Positions 35,857 through 45,059 are shown, counted from the first letter of the stretch. The stretch is 64,000 nucleotides of DNA from Xanthomonas sp. (GCF_017163755.1 NZ_JAFIWC010000006.1:1-64000); one strand, 5' to 3'. Made by a program: numbers and translations. Notes: generated from the letters alone by a model not told the origin.

Positions 35857-37956
35857 ATGGAGAAGGCAGCACCCACGCGGATATTGACGGACGAGCTGAA
35901 GGCCGGCATCCGCGACGCCTACACCAAGCTGCAGGCCAACACGCCCGGCTTCCTGGTGCGCCGCGCGCAGAGCCAGATGATCGGCGTGGTGTCGCGCGCG
36001 CTGGGCACCTCCGGCGGCATCGGCGTGGCCGAGGCGCCCACCGGCGTGGGCAAGAGCCTGGGCTATCTCACCGCCGGCGTGCCGATCGCGCTGGCGAGCA
36101 AGAAGAAGCTGGTGATCAGCACCGGCACCGTGGCGCTGCAGTCGCAGCTGGTGGAGCGCGACATCCCGGCCTTCCTCAAGGCCACCGGCATCGAGGCGAC
36201 GGTGGCGCTGGCCAAGGGCCGCACCCGCTACCTGTGCGTGCGCAACGTCGCCGAGCTGCACGGCGAAGCGGCGCAGGACAGCATGTTCGAGGACGAGGCG
36301 CCGCTGTACGACCGCCCGCTGAGCCCGGCCGAGGCCGAGCAGGCGCGCAGCCTGGCCAAGGCCTACGCCGACAAGACCTGGAACGGCGACCTGGACACCG
36401 CGCCGGAGCCGATCCCCGCAGCGCTGCGCACGCGCATCACCACCAACGCCGCCGGCTGCGCCGGCCGCCGCTGCTCGTTCGCGGTGCAGTGCCCGGTGCT
36501 GAAGGCGCGCACCGACGTGCGCGAAGCGCAGATCGTGGTCACCAACCACGCGCTGCTGCTGTCGTCGCTGTCGTTGGGCGACAGCGACAACGGCCAGCCG
36601 CTGATCGCACCGCCCTCGGACATGCTGCTGGTCCTCGACGAGGGCCACCACATTGCCGGCGTGGCCATCGACCAGGGTGCGGCCAGCCTGGCGCTGGACG
36701 AGATGGCGCGGCGCAGCGGCCGCATGCAGACCCTGATCGCCGCCGCGTACCGGCTGGTGGACAAGGAGACGATCGGCAACCAGCTGCCGAACGAGGCCAT
36801 CGAGCTGGCGGTGCAGGTGAGCAAGGGGCTGAAGGCGTTCCGCGCCGCGATCGAGCGCGCGTGGACGCCGGATCCGGCGCAGGAAGAACCGCTGTGGCGC
36901 GCGCCCAACGGCCGCCTGCCCGAGGATTGGATGCCGATGGTCGAAGCGCAGGCGCAGGACACCGCCGCGCTGCTCAACTGGGTGCAGGCCGCGCACCAGC
37001 TGGTGGCCAAGTCCAAGCAGGAGGATGCGGCGAAGGAGCGCCTGCAGCGCAACCTGGGCGTGGCGCTGGAGATGGTGGAGCAGCAGTACGCGCTGTGGTC
37101 GGGCTGGCGCCGCGAGGACAAGGACGGGCAGCCGCCGATGGCGCGCTGGATCACCCTGTTGCGCGATGCCGACCTGGTCTGCCATTGCTCGCCGATCTCC
37201 GCTGCGCAGGTGCTGCGTTCGCTGCTGTGGAACGAAGTGGACTCGGCGGTGCTGACCTCGGCCACGCTCACCGGCGGCGGCGATTTCCAGTCGCTGGCGA
37301 TCGACAGCGGCCTGCCCGAACACGCCGAGATGGTGTCGCTGTCCTCGCCGTTCGACCTGCCCAACCAGGCCGAGCTGATCGTGCCGAAGTTCCCGGTGGC
37401 GCCGGACGACCGCGAAGGCCATCCGCGCGAAGTGGCGCGCTACCTGGTCAGGGAACTGGACTGGGGCAAGGGCTCGATCGTGCTGTTCACTTCGCGCTGG
37501 AAGATGCTCAAGGTGGCCGACCTGCTGCCGATCGCGCAACGCAACCGCGTGCTGGTGCAGGGCGAAGGCTCCAAGTCGCAGATGATCGGCGAGCACATGC
37601 GCCGCATCGGCGCCGGCGAAGGCTCGGTGCTGTTCGGCCTGAACTCGTTCGGCGAAGGCCTGGACCTGCCCGGCGAAGCCTGCACCACGGTGGTCATCAC
37701 CCAGGTGCCGTTCGCGGTGCCGACCGACCCGCAGACCTCCACCCTGAGCGAATGGTTCGAAAGCCGCGGCCTCAACGCGTTCAACCTGATCGCCGTGCCG
37801 CACGCGCTGCGCACGCTGACCCAGTTCGCCGGCCGCCTGATCCGCACCTCCAGCGACCACGGCCGCGTGATCATCCTCGACTCGCGCCTGCTCACCAAGC
37901 GCTACGGCAAGCGCATCATCGACGCGCTGCCGCCGTTCAAGCGGGTGATCGGGTAG
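35857..37956 (+). CDS. dinG: ATP-dependent DNA helicase DinG
   Basis: This 699-residue XPD-like iron-sulfur helicase unwinds R-loops, D-loops and forks with 5'-3' polarity. Visible are Walker A APTGVGKS (60-67), the four cluster cysteines Cys127, Cys201, Cys206 and Cys212 (RYLCVRN; AGCAGRRCSFAVQC), the DEGH box (261-264), TSATLTGGG, and the C-terminal motif FAGRLIRTSSDHGRV. In E. coli dinG is LexA-controlled; I see no obvious SOS box here. Confidence 0.95.
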   Translation: MEKAAPTRILTDELKAGIRDAYTKLQANTPGFLVRRAQSQMIGVVSRALGTSGGIGVAEAPTGVGKSLGYLTAGVPIALASKKKLVISTGTVALQSQLVERDIPAFLKATGIEATVALAKGRTRYLCVRNVAELHGEAAQDSMFEDEAPLYDRPLSPAEAEQARSLAKAYADKTWNGDLDTAPEPIPAALRTRITTNAAGCAGRRCSFAVQCPVLKARTDVREAQIVVTNHALLLSSLSLGDSDNGQPLIAPPSDMLLVLDEGHHIAGVAIDQGAASLALDEMARRSGRMQTLIAAAYRLVDKETIGNQLPNEAIELAVQVSKGLKAFRAAIERAWTPDPAQEEPLWRAPNGRLPEDWMPMVEAQAQDTAALLNWVQAAHQLVAKSKQEDAAKERLQRNLGVALEMVEQQYALWSGWRREDKDGQPPMARWITLLRDADLVCHCSPISAAQVLRSLLWNEVDSAVLTSATLTGGGDFQSLAIDSGLPEHAEMVSLSSPFDLPNQAELIVPKFPVAPDDREGHPREVARYLVRELDWGKGSIVLFTSRWKMLKVADLLPIAQRNRVLVQGEGSKSQMIGEHMRRIGAGEGSVLFGLNSFGEGLDLPGEACTTVVITQVPFAVPTDPQTSTLSEWFESRGLNAFNLIAVPHALRTLTQFAGRLIRTSSDHGRVIILDSRLLTKRYGKRIIDALPPFKRVIG

Positions 37957-37983
37957 GCGACGCCGCGCCGTCGCGCATGCGGC

Positions 37984-38353
37984 TCAACCGGCCGCGCTGA
38001 AGGTCTGGCCGGTTCCGCCCATGCGATGTTCTTCCAGCGCCTTGGCCAGCGACGGGTAGGCGGTCTGCATGCTGTCCCGGAGCATGGCCATCTCCTGGCG
38101 GATGGCCCTGGCGCGCTCCTGCTTCTGCCCGGTGCTGAGTGCAGCGTCGGCCATGGTCTTCTGCAGCTCCTGCGACTTCCGTGCGATCTGTTCCTTGAGC
38201 CGCTCGATGGTTTGCTTCAGCTGGCGGGGCGCCGGCGGGTCGTTGTTCCCGCTGCTCGCCGCGCGCCGTTCTTCGCGGTGCCGGCCGCGCGGTGCCGGCG
38301 GACTTCAGCGCGGCGTACACGTTGAGCGTGGAGGCGGCGGCGACGCTGGCCGT
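37984..38353 (-). pseudogene. Frameshifted FlxA-like gene remnant
   Basis: Three consecutive minus-strand frames give pieces of one plausible FlxA-like helical protein: ASTLNVYAALKSAGTA (38347-38294), then RAAGTAKNGA, then SSGNNDPPAPRQLKQTIERL running to a TGA at 37984. Switching between them needs two -1 shifts. The expected start codon is ACG (38351-38353) in place of ATG, only 5 bases after AAGGAAGG. The last frame has an upstream TGA and no ATG before residue MADAAL, so no intact gene is possible. The C-terminal part is a good coiled coil (KEQIARKSQELQKTMADAAL). FlxA-like proteins are often in the flagellar regulon. Confidence 0.6.
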
Positions 38354-38567
38354 GGCGGCCTTCCTTGTTGGGTGGCGTCGGTAGCGACGGGCCGTCGCGA
38401 TACTTGAGCGATCGAGCGTCCGGCCGATGTCGCCCCGCGAGGCGGCAGGACGCACGCCGCCGAAGACGCGACAACCTCTCGTCGTATCGCCTCGGCTGCG
38501 CTCTACGCGACGACGTCTGCGCACCGGCCAGCACATGGCAAGGCGCAGTTCGCTGCGCCGCATGCCG

Positions 38568-39779
38568 TTACCTCGCGGCGTCCGCCGGCATCCAGCGCAG
38601 CGTCGCCGCCCAGAACGCGAGCGCCGCGGCGCTCACCGCGGCGCCCAGCGCGCACACGCCGCTCCAACCAGCGTGCGCATAGACGGTGGTGGATGCGAGC
38701 GCGCCAAGGCCGCTGCCCACGGCGTAGAACAGCATGTAGCCGGCCACGCGGCGGCTGTGCGCCTGCGCGTCGGCGCGGAAGATCAGGCTCTGGTTGGCGA
38801 CGTGGATGGCCTGGCCGGCCATGTCCAGCACAATGATGCCGATCACCAATGCGGCCAGCGAGCGCATGCCGAGCGCCAGCGGCAGCCACGCGGTCAGCAG
38901 CAGGACCAGCATGATCGCGCTGCTGCGCTGCGCCCAGCCACGGTCGGCCCAGTGCCCGGCGCGTGCGGCGGCCAGCGCGCCGATCACGCCCACCAGGCCG
39001 AATGCGCCGATCGCGGTGTGCGAGTACCGATAGGGTGGGGCGCTCAGCGGCAGCACCAGCGCCGTCCAGAAGATCGAGAAGCTGGCGAACATCAGCAGCG
39101 CGATGATGCCGCGGATCTGCAGCACGCGTTCGCGCGCCAGCAGCGTCGCCATCGAGCCGAGCAGGGCCAGATAGCTGGGCGGCCGGTGCGGGGCCGGCAG
39201 CGGCGGTAAGGCCCGGCGCAGCCACAACAGCAGCGCGAGCATCGCCAGCGCCGACACCACGTAGACCCCGCGCCAGCCGCCGACGTCGGCGATGGCGCCG
39301 GCCAGCACCCGTGCCAGCAGCAGGCCGATCACCACGCCGCCCTGCGCAGCGCCGACCACACGGCCGCGCTCGGCCGGCGCCGCGCTGGATGCGGCATAGG
39401 CGATCAGGCCTTGGGTCATGGCCGTGCCGAGCAGGCCGACCGCCAGCATGCCGGCCAGCAGCGGCACGATCGACGGCGCCATGGCCACCGCCAGCAACGC
39501 GGCCACCAGCGCGACGGCCTGCCACAGCATCAGCGGACGCCGCGCGTAACGGTCGCCCAGCGGCACCAGCAGCAGCAACGCCAGCGCGCAGCCGGCCTGT
39601 GTCGCGGCGATCACCCCGCCGGCGAGCGCCTGGCCGATGCCGAACTCGGCCGCCAGCGCATCGAGCAGCGGTTGCGCGAAATACACGTTGGCCACGCTGG
39701 TGCCGCTGGCGCAGGCGAACAGCGCGACCTGGGCGCGGGTCAGGTTCGGCGAGGCGCTCGCCATGCTGTTGCTGTTCAT
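38568..39779 (-). CDS. MFS transporter, YnfM/drug:H+ antiporter type
   Basis: This 403-residue major facilitator has 12 hydrophobic segments. Motif A after TM2 reads VPLGDRYARRPLML. The TM1 region ALFACASGTSVANVYFAQPLLDALAAEFGI is typical of the YnfM/AraJ-like branch (first 20 residues near 19). The second half repeats with HWADRGWAQRS. The start is the ATG at 39779. It is divergent from an HxlR regulator with 86 bp between, so the regulator probably controls it. Substrate unknown, likely a toxic compound. Confidence 0.9.
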   Translation of the reverse strand: MNSNSMASASPNLTRAQVALFACASGTSVANVYFAQPLLDALAAEFGIGQALAGGVIAATQAGCALALLLLVPLGDRYARRPLMLWQAVALVAALLAVAMAPSIVPLLAGMLAVGLLGTAMTQGLIAYAASSAAPAERGRVVGAAQGGVVIGLLLARVLAGAIADVGGWRGVYVVSALAMLALLLWLRRALPPLPAPHRPPSYLALLGSMATLLARERVLQIRGIIALLMFASFSIFWTALVLPLSAPPYRYSHTAIGAFGLVGVIGALAAARAGHWADRGWAQRSSAIMLVLLLTAWLPLALGMRSLAALVIGIIVLDMAGQAIHVANQSLIFRADAQAHSRRVAGYMLFYAVGSGLGALASTTVYAHAGWSGVCALGAAVSAAALAFWAATLRWMPADAAR

Positions 39780-39820
39780 TGCGATCCAGTTGCGATTCGA
39801 AACCAGATGCAGGTTGGGCA

Positions 39821-39846
39821 AGTTGGTTTTAAAATGCAACCGGTTC
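39821..39846. promoter_or_regulatory. Putative operator between MFS and HxlR genes
   Basis: AGTTGGTTTTAAAATGCAAC followed by CGGTTC (39821-39846) contains an imperfect inverted repeat GGTT-TTAAAAT-GCAACC and the overlapping palindrome AACCGGTT. It is markedly AT-rich for this genome, midway between the two start codons. HxlR proteins bind such symmetric sites; binding is inferred. Confidence 0.5.
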
Positions 39847-39865
39847 GTGATCCGGAGATGCAAGA

Positions 39866-40330
39866 ATGGCCACAGCTCGCGGCGAGACGGCGCAGCCCTG
39901 TCCGGTGGCGCGGTCGGTCGAAATGATCGGCGAGCGCTGGGCGCTGTTGATCGTGCGCGACGCCTTCGATGGCGTGCGCCGGTTCGGCGACTTCCAGCGC
40001 AGCCTTGGCGTGGCGCGCAACATCCTCTCTGACCGCCTGCGGCGCCTGCTGGAGGCGCAGATCCTGGAACTGCAGCCGGCCGCGGACGGCAGCGCCTACC
40101 AGGAGTATGCGCTGACCGACAAGGGCGAACAGCTGTTCCCGCTGGTCGTCGCGCTGCGGCAGTGGGGCGAGCGCCACCTGTTCGCACCGGGCGAAGCGCA
40201 TTCGCGCCTGCTCGATCGCCGCAGCGGCAAGCCGGTGCCGGCGATGGCGCCGCGCGACAGCGCCGGCCGCGTGCTCAAGCCCCGGCATACGCTGGTGCGA
40301 AAGGTGGAGGCGCCTGCGGCTGACGATTGA
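39866..40330 (+). CDS. HxlR-family transcriptional regulator
   Basis: This 154-residue winged-helix regulator has a conserved N-terminal Cys (PCPVARSVEMIGERWALLIV, Cys12), the recognition-helix region FGDFQRSLGVARNILSDRLR and the wing YQEYALTDKGEQLFPLV. Many HxlR proteins sense electrophiles or oxidants through that Cys and control a divergent transporter or reductase. GGAG lies 10 bases upstream of the ATG. The C-terminal 40 residues are basic and probably flexible. Confidence 0.92.
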   Translation: MATARGETAQPCPVARSVEMIGERWALLIVRDAFDGVRRFGDFQRSLGVARNILSDRLRRLLEAQILELQPAADGSAYQEYALTDKGEQLFPLVVALRQWGERHLFAPGEAHSRLLDRRSGKPVPAMAPRDSAGRVLKPRHTLVRKVEAPAADD

Positions 40331-40475
40331 GCGTCGCCGCCACGTGCCATAGCGGGTGGGCGGGTGGCGCGCCGCCGTGGCGGCAGCCGCACTTCGGCAT
40401 GCGATGCGGTGGTGCGACGTTTGCTGCGGTGGATGCGCTGGCCCTGGTCCGGGCCATCCGTCCGGACTAGCAGCG

Positions 40476-41261
40476 CTTCCTTCTCCCCTCGGGAGAAGGT
40501 GCCCCGCAGAGGCGGATGAGAGTACGGGCCACCCGTGCAGCGATTACGTGCGCTGCGCGCCCGACCCTCACCCCGACCCCTCTCCCGGTGGGAGAGGGGC
40601 TAGCGGCTTCCTTCTCCCCTCGGGAGAAGGTGCCCCGCAGGGGCGGATGAGAGTACGGGCCACCCGTGCAGCGATTACGTGCGCTGCGCGCCCGACCCTC
40701 ACCCCAACCCCTCTCCCGGTGGGAGAGGGGCTAGCGGCTTCCTTCTCCCCTCGGGAGAAGGTGCCCCGCAGGGGCGGATGAGGGTACGGGCCACCGGTGC
40801 AGCGATTACGTGCGCTGCGCGCCCGACCCTCACCCCAACCCCTCTCCCGGTGGGAGAGGGGCTAGCGGCTTCCTTCTCCCCTCGGGAGAAGGTGCCCCGC
40901 AGGGGCGGATGAGGGTAAGGGCCACCCGTGCAACGACTGCGCGCGCTGCGCGCCCGACCCTCACCCCGACCCCTCTCCCGGGAGGAGAGGGGCCAGCAGC
41001 GCTTCCTTCTCCCCTCGGGAGAAGGTGCCCCACAGGGGCGGATGAGGGTAAGGGCAGCCAGTGCAACGATTGCGCGCGCTGCGCGCCGACCCTCACCCCG
41101 ACCCCTCTCCCGGTGGGAGAGGGGCTAGCGGCTTCCTTCTCCCCTCGGGAGAAGGTGCCCCGCAGAGGCGGATGAGGGTACGGGCCACCCGTGCAACGAC
41201 TGCGCGCGCTACGCGCCCGACCCTCACCCCAACCCCTCTCCCGGTGGGAGAGGGGCTAGCG
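40476..41261. repeat. Six-copy tandem array of about 131 bp
   Basis: Units begin CTTCCTTCTCCCCTCGGGAG at 40476, 40607, 40738, 40869, 41002 and 41132 (spacings 131, 131, 131, 133, 130). Each unit holds two palindromes: CTTCTCCCCTCGGGAGAAG, and CCTCTCCCGGTGGGAGAGG about 95 bp later. Between them are GGCGGATGAG and a CGTGCGCTGCGCGCCCGACC stretch. The copies differ by a few substitutions. Open frames of 77-121 codons arise here because 131 is not a multiple of 3 but the repeat lacks stops; they are not genes. The 255 bp after the array, before the SDR gene, hold nothing else recognisable. Confidence 0.95.
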
Positions 41262-41516
41262 GTGCCGGTACCGGCGAAGTCCCCGACTGCGGTGCGCAGC
41301 GCAGTCGGGGCGCGGTACGGGCGGCATGGCGCCCAGGCCCCCGGATCGGCGAAAATGGGCGCTCGGCCGCCGCCAGCGGCCCGTTGCCACGTTCGTCCAG
41401 GCCCTGCCCACATCCGTCCACGGCGGCTGGCGCGGGCGCCGCAACGCCTGCATCGCCATCCGACGGCCGCCCGTCGCTCTTGCCACGGCTCGCCGCCGCA
41501 AACCACGGATTTTCCC

Positions 41517-43094
41517 TTGAACGCTACCGCCCCGCTTCCCGCCGACGACCTGCCCTTGACCGAACGCCTGCGCGTGGCGCTGGACCTGCTCGAAGCCATC
41601 GACGCCGACCGCAGCGTGCTCGAAGCGCTGCCCGAGGCCGATCGCGTCCGCCTGCACCAGGTGGTGGCCAAGGTCTACCACCCCGAGCCGAAGGCGCGCC
41701 GGCAGAAGCTCAAGCAGCAGGCGCGCGAGCGGCACCAGGAGAAGGTGCGCAAGGCCGAGGCGCTGCTCGAACAGACCGGCATCCGCGCGCTGCGGCGCAA
41801 GCCGGTGTTCAGCACGCCCAACTACTTCCCGCCGCATGCGCCGGGACTGCACGACGCCAGCAACGGCGCGGCCGAGCAGGTCGAAGCGGCGCATTCGCCC
41901 GAGCTGCGTCACTGCTACGTGTGCAAGCAGAAGTTCACCCAGCTGCACCATTTCTACGACCAGATGTGCCCGTCCTGCGCACAGCTGAACTACTTCAAGC
42001 GCACCGAGACCGCCGACCTGCGCGGGCGCGTGGCGCTGCTGACCGGCGGCCGGGTCAAGATCGGCTACCAGGCCGGCCTGAAGCTGCTGCGCGCCGGCGC
42101 CGAGCTGATCGTGACCACGCGCTTCCCGCGCGATTCGGCGGCGCGCTATGCGCAGGAGCCGGATTTCGCCGAATGGGGCCACCGCCTGCAGGTGTTCGGC
42201 CTGGACCTGCGCCACACGCCCAGCGTCGAGGCGTTCTGCAGCCAATTGCTGGCCACGCGCGAGCGGCTGGACTTCATCGTCAACAACGCCTGCCAGACCG
42301 TGCGCCGCCCGCCGCAGTTCTACGCGCACATGATGGCCGGCGAGACCGCGGCGTTGCACGAACTGCCCGAGCACGTGCGCCGGCTGGTCGGCCACTACGA
42401 AGGCCTGCGCAGCCCGGAGCTGCTGCCGGCGGCCTCGGCGACCACGCTGCCGGCAGGCCAGGGCCACGGCCTGAGCGGTGCCGACGGGCTGACCCGCGCC
42501 GCCGAGCTGTCGCAGGTGCCGCTGCTGGCCGACGAACTGCTCGGCCAGCAGCATCTGTTCCCCGAAGGCCGGCTGGACCAGGACCTGCAACAGGTGGACC
42601 TGCGCGGACGCAACTCCTGGCGCCTGCTGATGGCCGAGGTGCCGTCGGTGGAACTGCTGGAGACGCAACTGGTCAACGCGATCGCGCCGTTCATCATCAA
42701 CGCGCGGCTCAAGCCGCTGATGCTGCGCACGCCCGAACGCGACAAGCACATCGTCAACGTCTCGGCGATGGAAGGGCAGTTCTACCGCAACTTCAAGACC
42801 ACCCGGCACCCGCATACCAACATGGCCAAGGCCGCGCTGAACATGATGACGCGCACCTCGGCGGCGGACTACCAGAACGACGGCATCCACATGAACAGCG
42901 TCGACACCGGCTGGGTGACCGACGAGGATCCGGCCGAGATCGCCGCGCGCAAGGTGCAGGAAGAGCGCTTCCATCCGCCGCTGGACATCGTCGACGGCGC
43001 CGCGCGCATCGTCGATCCGATCATCCACGGCTTCAACACCGGCGAGCACGTGTGGGGCCAGTTCCTGAAGGACTACGCGCCAACGGATTGGTGA
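41517..43094 (+). CDS. SDR oxidoreductase with N-terminal zinc ribbon
   Basis: This protein of about 525 residues has a helical N-terminal region with a basic coiled coil (about 55-85), a four-Cys zinc motif (Cys133, Cys136, Cys151, Cys154 in CYVCKQKF and QMCPSC), then a short-chain dehydrogenase fold from residue 168 (GRVALLTGGRVKIGYQAG, FIVNNACQT, HIVNVSAMEGQFYR). At the usual Tyr-x3-Lys site the sequence is HTNMAK, so the Lys is kept but Tyr is replaced by Thr, and an insertion of about 100 residues lies before it. A TTG at 41517 follows ACGGAT and is the best start; no ATG lies near. Substrate unknown; enzymatic activity is uncertain. Confidence 0.85.
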   Translation: MNATAPLPADDLPLTERLRVALDLLEAIDADRSVLEALPEADRVRLHQVVAKVYHPEPKARRQKLKQQARERHQEKVRKAEALLEQTGIRALRRKPVFSTPNYFPPHAPGLHDASNGAAEQVEAAHSPELRHCYVCKQKFTQLHHFYDQMCPSCAQLNYFKRTETADLRGRVALLTGGRVKIGYQAGLKLLRAGAELIVTTRFPRDSAARYAQEPDFAEWGHRLQVFGLDLRHTPSVEAFCSQLLATRERLDFIVNNACQTVRRPPQFYAHMMAGETAALHELPEHVRRLVGHYEGLRSPELLPAASATTLPAGQGHGLSGADGLTRAAELSQVPLLADELLGQQHLFPEGRLDQDLQQVDLRGRNSWRLLMAEVPSVELLETQLVNAIAPFIINARLKPLMLRTPERDKHIVNVSAMEGQFYRNFKTTRHPHTNMAKAALNMMTRTSAADYQNDGIHMNSVDTGWVTDEDPAEIAARKVQEERFHPPLDIVDGAARIVDPIIHGFNTGEHVWGQFLKDYAPTDW

Positions 43095-43240
43095 AGCTGG
43101 CGGCGAACATCGGCGCTGGCGTGATGCGCCGGTGTCGGCGGCCGTGCAGGTTCCGTGCGCACGGCATTGGAAGCGACTTTGCGCGCTGCAGGTGCGAGCG
43201 CAGAATCCCGCACCAGTCCCCTTGAACCGAGAACGACGAC

Positions 43241-43582
43241 ATGGCCACCGATGCCGGCTATCTGGATTACGTAGTGGAACAGGCAGGGCTCGGCGCTGCG
43301 TTGACCCACAAGAAGATGTTCGGCGAGTACGCGCTGTACCTGGACGGCAAGGTGGTGGCCTTCGTCTGCGACAACCAGTTGTTCGTCAAGCCGACCGCGG
43401 TCGGGCGCGCGTTGCTCGACGAGGTGGTCGAGCAGGCGCCGTATCCCGGCGGCAAGCCGCACCTGTTGATCGACGAAGGCCTGGATGACCGCGCATTGCT
43501 GCAGCGCTTGCTGCGCGCCACCGCGCAGGCCCTGCCGGCGCCGAAGCCGGCGAAGAAACCCGCCAAGCCGCGCAGCGCCTGA
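43241..43582 (+). CDS. TfoX N-terminal domain protein
   Basis: This 113-residue protein matches the TfoX/Sxy N-terminal domain: KKMFGEYALYLDGKVVAFVC, DNQLFVKPT and YPGGKPHLLID. Full-length TfoX regulates competence in gamma-proteobacteria and also has a C-terminal DNA-binding-like domain, which is missing here. The tail is a short Lys/Pro/Ala stretch. Stand-alone N-terminal domains are common and of unknown role, so a competence function should not be assumed. Confidence 0.88.
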   Translation: MATDAGYLDYVVEQAGLGAALTHKKMFGEYALYLDGKVVAFVCDNQLFVKPTAVGRALLDEVVEQAPYPGGKPHLLIDEGLDDRALLQRLLRATAQALPAPKPAKKPAKPRSA

Positions 43583-43838
43583 TCCGGCGAAGTCGCCGCC
43601 GCGCAGCATCGCCCCGGGCTCGCGCTGGGGCCGGCAGCGCTGCGCGACGACACGCGTGGTTGGGACCGGACGTTGCTGGCCACGGCTGCCGCAATGGCAG
43701 CTTCCACCGAGTGCTGCGCCATGCGGCGACCAAGGCCGGTAGGCGCCACCTGCCTGGCGCGGCGGAGAACGGGTGCTGGTGCCCGCGATCCGGCCCGGCC
43801 ATCGGCAGCCCACGCATGCTCGGCCATCCGCGCGCCGC

Positions 43839-44306
43839 TCAGGCCAGCTCGCGCAGCTCGGCGCGGATGCCGTCCTCGTCCAGGTGCAGATAGCCGACGC
43901 TGATCGGCAGGCGGAAGCGGCGCGGTCCGGCGCTGCCCGGGTTCACGCACAGCACGCCGTGGCGGGTCTGCACCCGCGGCGCATGCGAATGCCCGCTGAC
44001 CACCACGTCCACTGCCGCCGCGGTCGGCGACCAGGCCTTGAGGTCGTGCAGCACATGGATGCGGATGCCTGCGATCGTCACGTCCAGCTCGTCGGGCAGC
44101 GCCGCTGCCCACGGTGCGGTGTCGATGTTGCCGCGGATGGCATGCAGCGGCGCCACCTCGCGCAAGGCCTCCAGGATCTCGGGCTTGCCGACGTCGCCGG
44201 CGTGCACGATCGCAGCGCAGCCGTGCATCGCGGCCAGCGCCTGCGGCCGCAGCAGGCCGTGGGTGTCGGAGATCAGGCCGATCCGCAATGGCGCGGCTGG
44301 ACGCAT
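43839..44306 (-). CDS. YfcE/MJ0936-type metallophosphoesterase
   Basis: This 155-residue calcineurin-like phosphodiesterase has metal ligands in ISDTHG (Asp14, His16), HAGDVG (Asp38), IRGNID (Asn60), LHDLKAW and VSGHSHAP. The size fits the minimal YfcE/MJ0936 class that cleaves small phosphodiesters in vitro; the physiological substrate is unknown. I place the start at ATG 44306, which gives MRPAAPLRIGLISDTHG; upstream codons are Arg-rich and unlike the family. Confidence 0.88.
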   Translation of the reverse strand: MRPAAPLRIGLISDTHGLLRPQALAAMHGCAAIVHAGDVGKPEILEALREVAPLHAIRGNIDTAPWAAALPDELDVTIAGIRIHVLHDLKAWSPTAAAVDVVVSGHSHAPRVQTRHGVLCVNPGSAGPRRFRLPISVGYLHLDEDGIRAELRELA

Positions 44307-44612
44307 CGGTGCTCGTTCGCAAGGCGTGGCGCGCCAGCCTAACCTGGCGCGCGTCAAGGCTGTCGCAGAGCATGGCCGCTGGCCGCGACGGCGCGGAAAA
44401 CGCAGGATCGGCGATGTACGCACGATCGCTTGTCCGGACGCGGCGCAGGTGCCAATCCGGCGGCGCCGTGGCAGTAGCTGGCCCGTCGCGCCAGGACAGG
44501 CGCAGCTTGATCCAGCCGCTACTGCCCGCCAGTACGGCCGCGGTCAGGCTGCTGCCGCCTGCGGTCCGATACCGAAAGCGACTTCAGCGACCGGGCGCCG
44601 GGTAGTGGCCGC
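44307..44612. other. Intergenic region, no gene seen
   Basis: These 306 bp separate two minus-strand genes. A degenerate REP half (AAGCGACTTCAGCGACC) lies near 44576. Nothing else was recognised. Confidence 0.4.
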
Positions 44613-45059
44613 TCATGCGTTCTGGGTGCTTGACTGCACCGCACCGCGACCGCGCGGACGCAGGGCTTCCGTCAGGCCGAGAAGGACAAACACCAGGCCC
44701 ATGGCACCCACCATCCCGGGCGTGCCCCACAGCGCGCCCCGGTCATCGACGAGGGCGCTGCCGGCCGGCCACTCGGGCAGGTAGCGCACCCGCACCGGTT
44801 GACCCGGCCGATAGCCGGAGATGAAGCCGCCCTGGGGATAGGAAATTCTTTCGCCACGGCTGGTGGTGAAGGCGATCTCAGGGTGGGACCCACCGGCATT
44901 CAAACGGGTGACGATGCCATCGGCGATCTGTGCGTGGGCAAGGAATTCGCGCCGGTCGAGGACGATATGGACGGCAATGCCCAGCAGGCCGATGCCGACC
45001 AGGGCAAAAAGCAGGCCCAGCAGCCTTTGTCCGATGGAGGGCGAAGCGTGGTTGGCCAT
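44613..45059 (-). CDS. DUF3592-like membrane protein
   Basis: This 148-residue protein has two hydrophobic segments (about 12-32 and 113-131) flanking an extracytoplasmic beta domain. The domain contains ADGIVTRLNAGGSHPEIAFT, RGERISYPQGGF and YRPGQPVRVRYLPEWP, typical of the DUF3592 family (G-x-V...Y.P.V.F..G..I.......Y..G..V.V.Y.P). Function unknown. The ATG at 45059 (MANHASPS) fits other small members; ATG 45080 would add seven residues. Ribosome sites are weak for both. Confidence 0.75.
   Translation of the reverse strand: MANHASPSIGQRLLGLLFALVGIGLLGIAVHIVLDRREFLAHAQIADGIVTRLNAGGSHPEIAFTTSRGERISYPQGGFISGYRPGQPVRVRYLPEWPAGSALVDDRGALWGTPGMVGAMGLVFVLLGLTEALRPRGRGAVQSSTQNA

Noticed and set aside
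40356-41175. Four overlapping plus-strand open frames rich in LTPTPLPVGEG and FSPREKVPRRGG
   Set aside because: They are translations of the 131-bp tandem repeat; frame and sequence repeat with each copy and no ribosome sites fit.
40476-41261. CRISPR-like array with 131-bp periodicity
   Set aside because: The whole unit, including the stretch between palindromes, is conserved, so there are no unique spacers.
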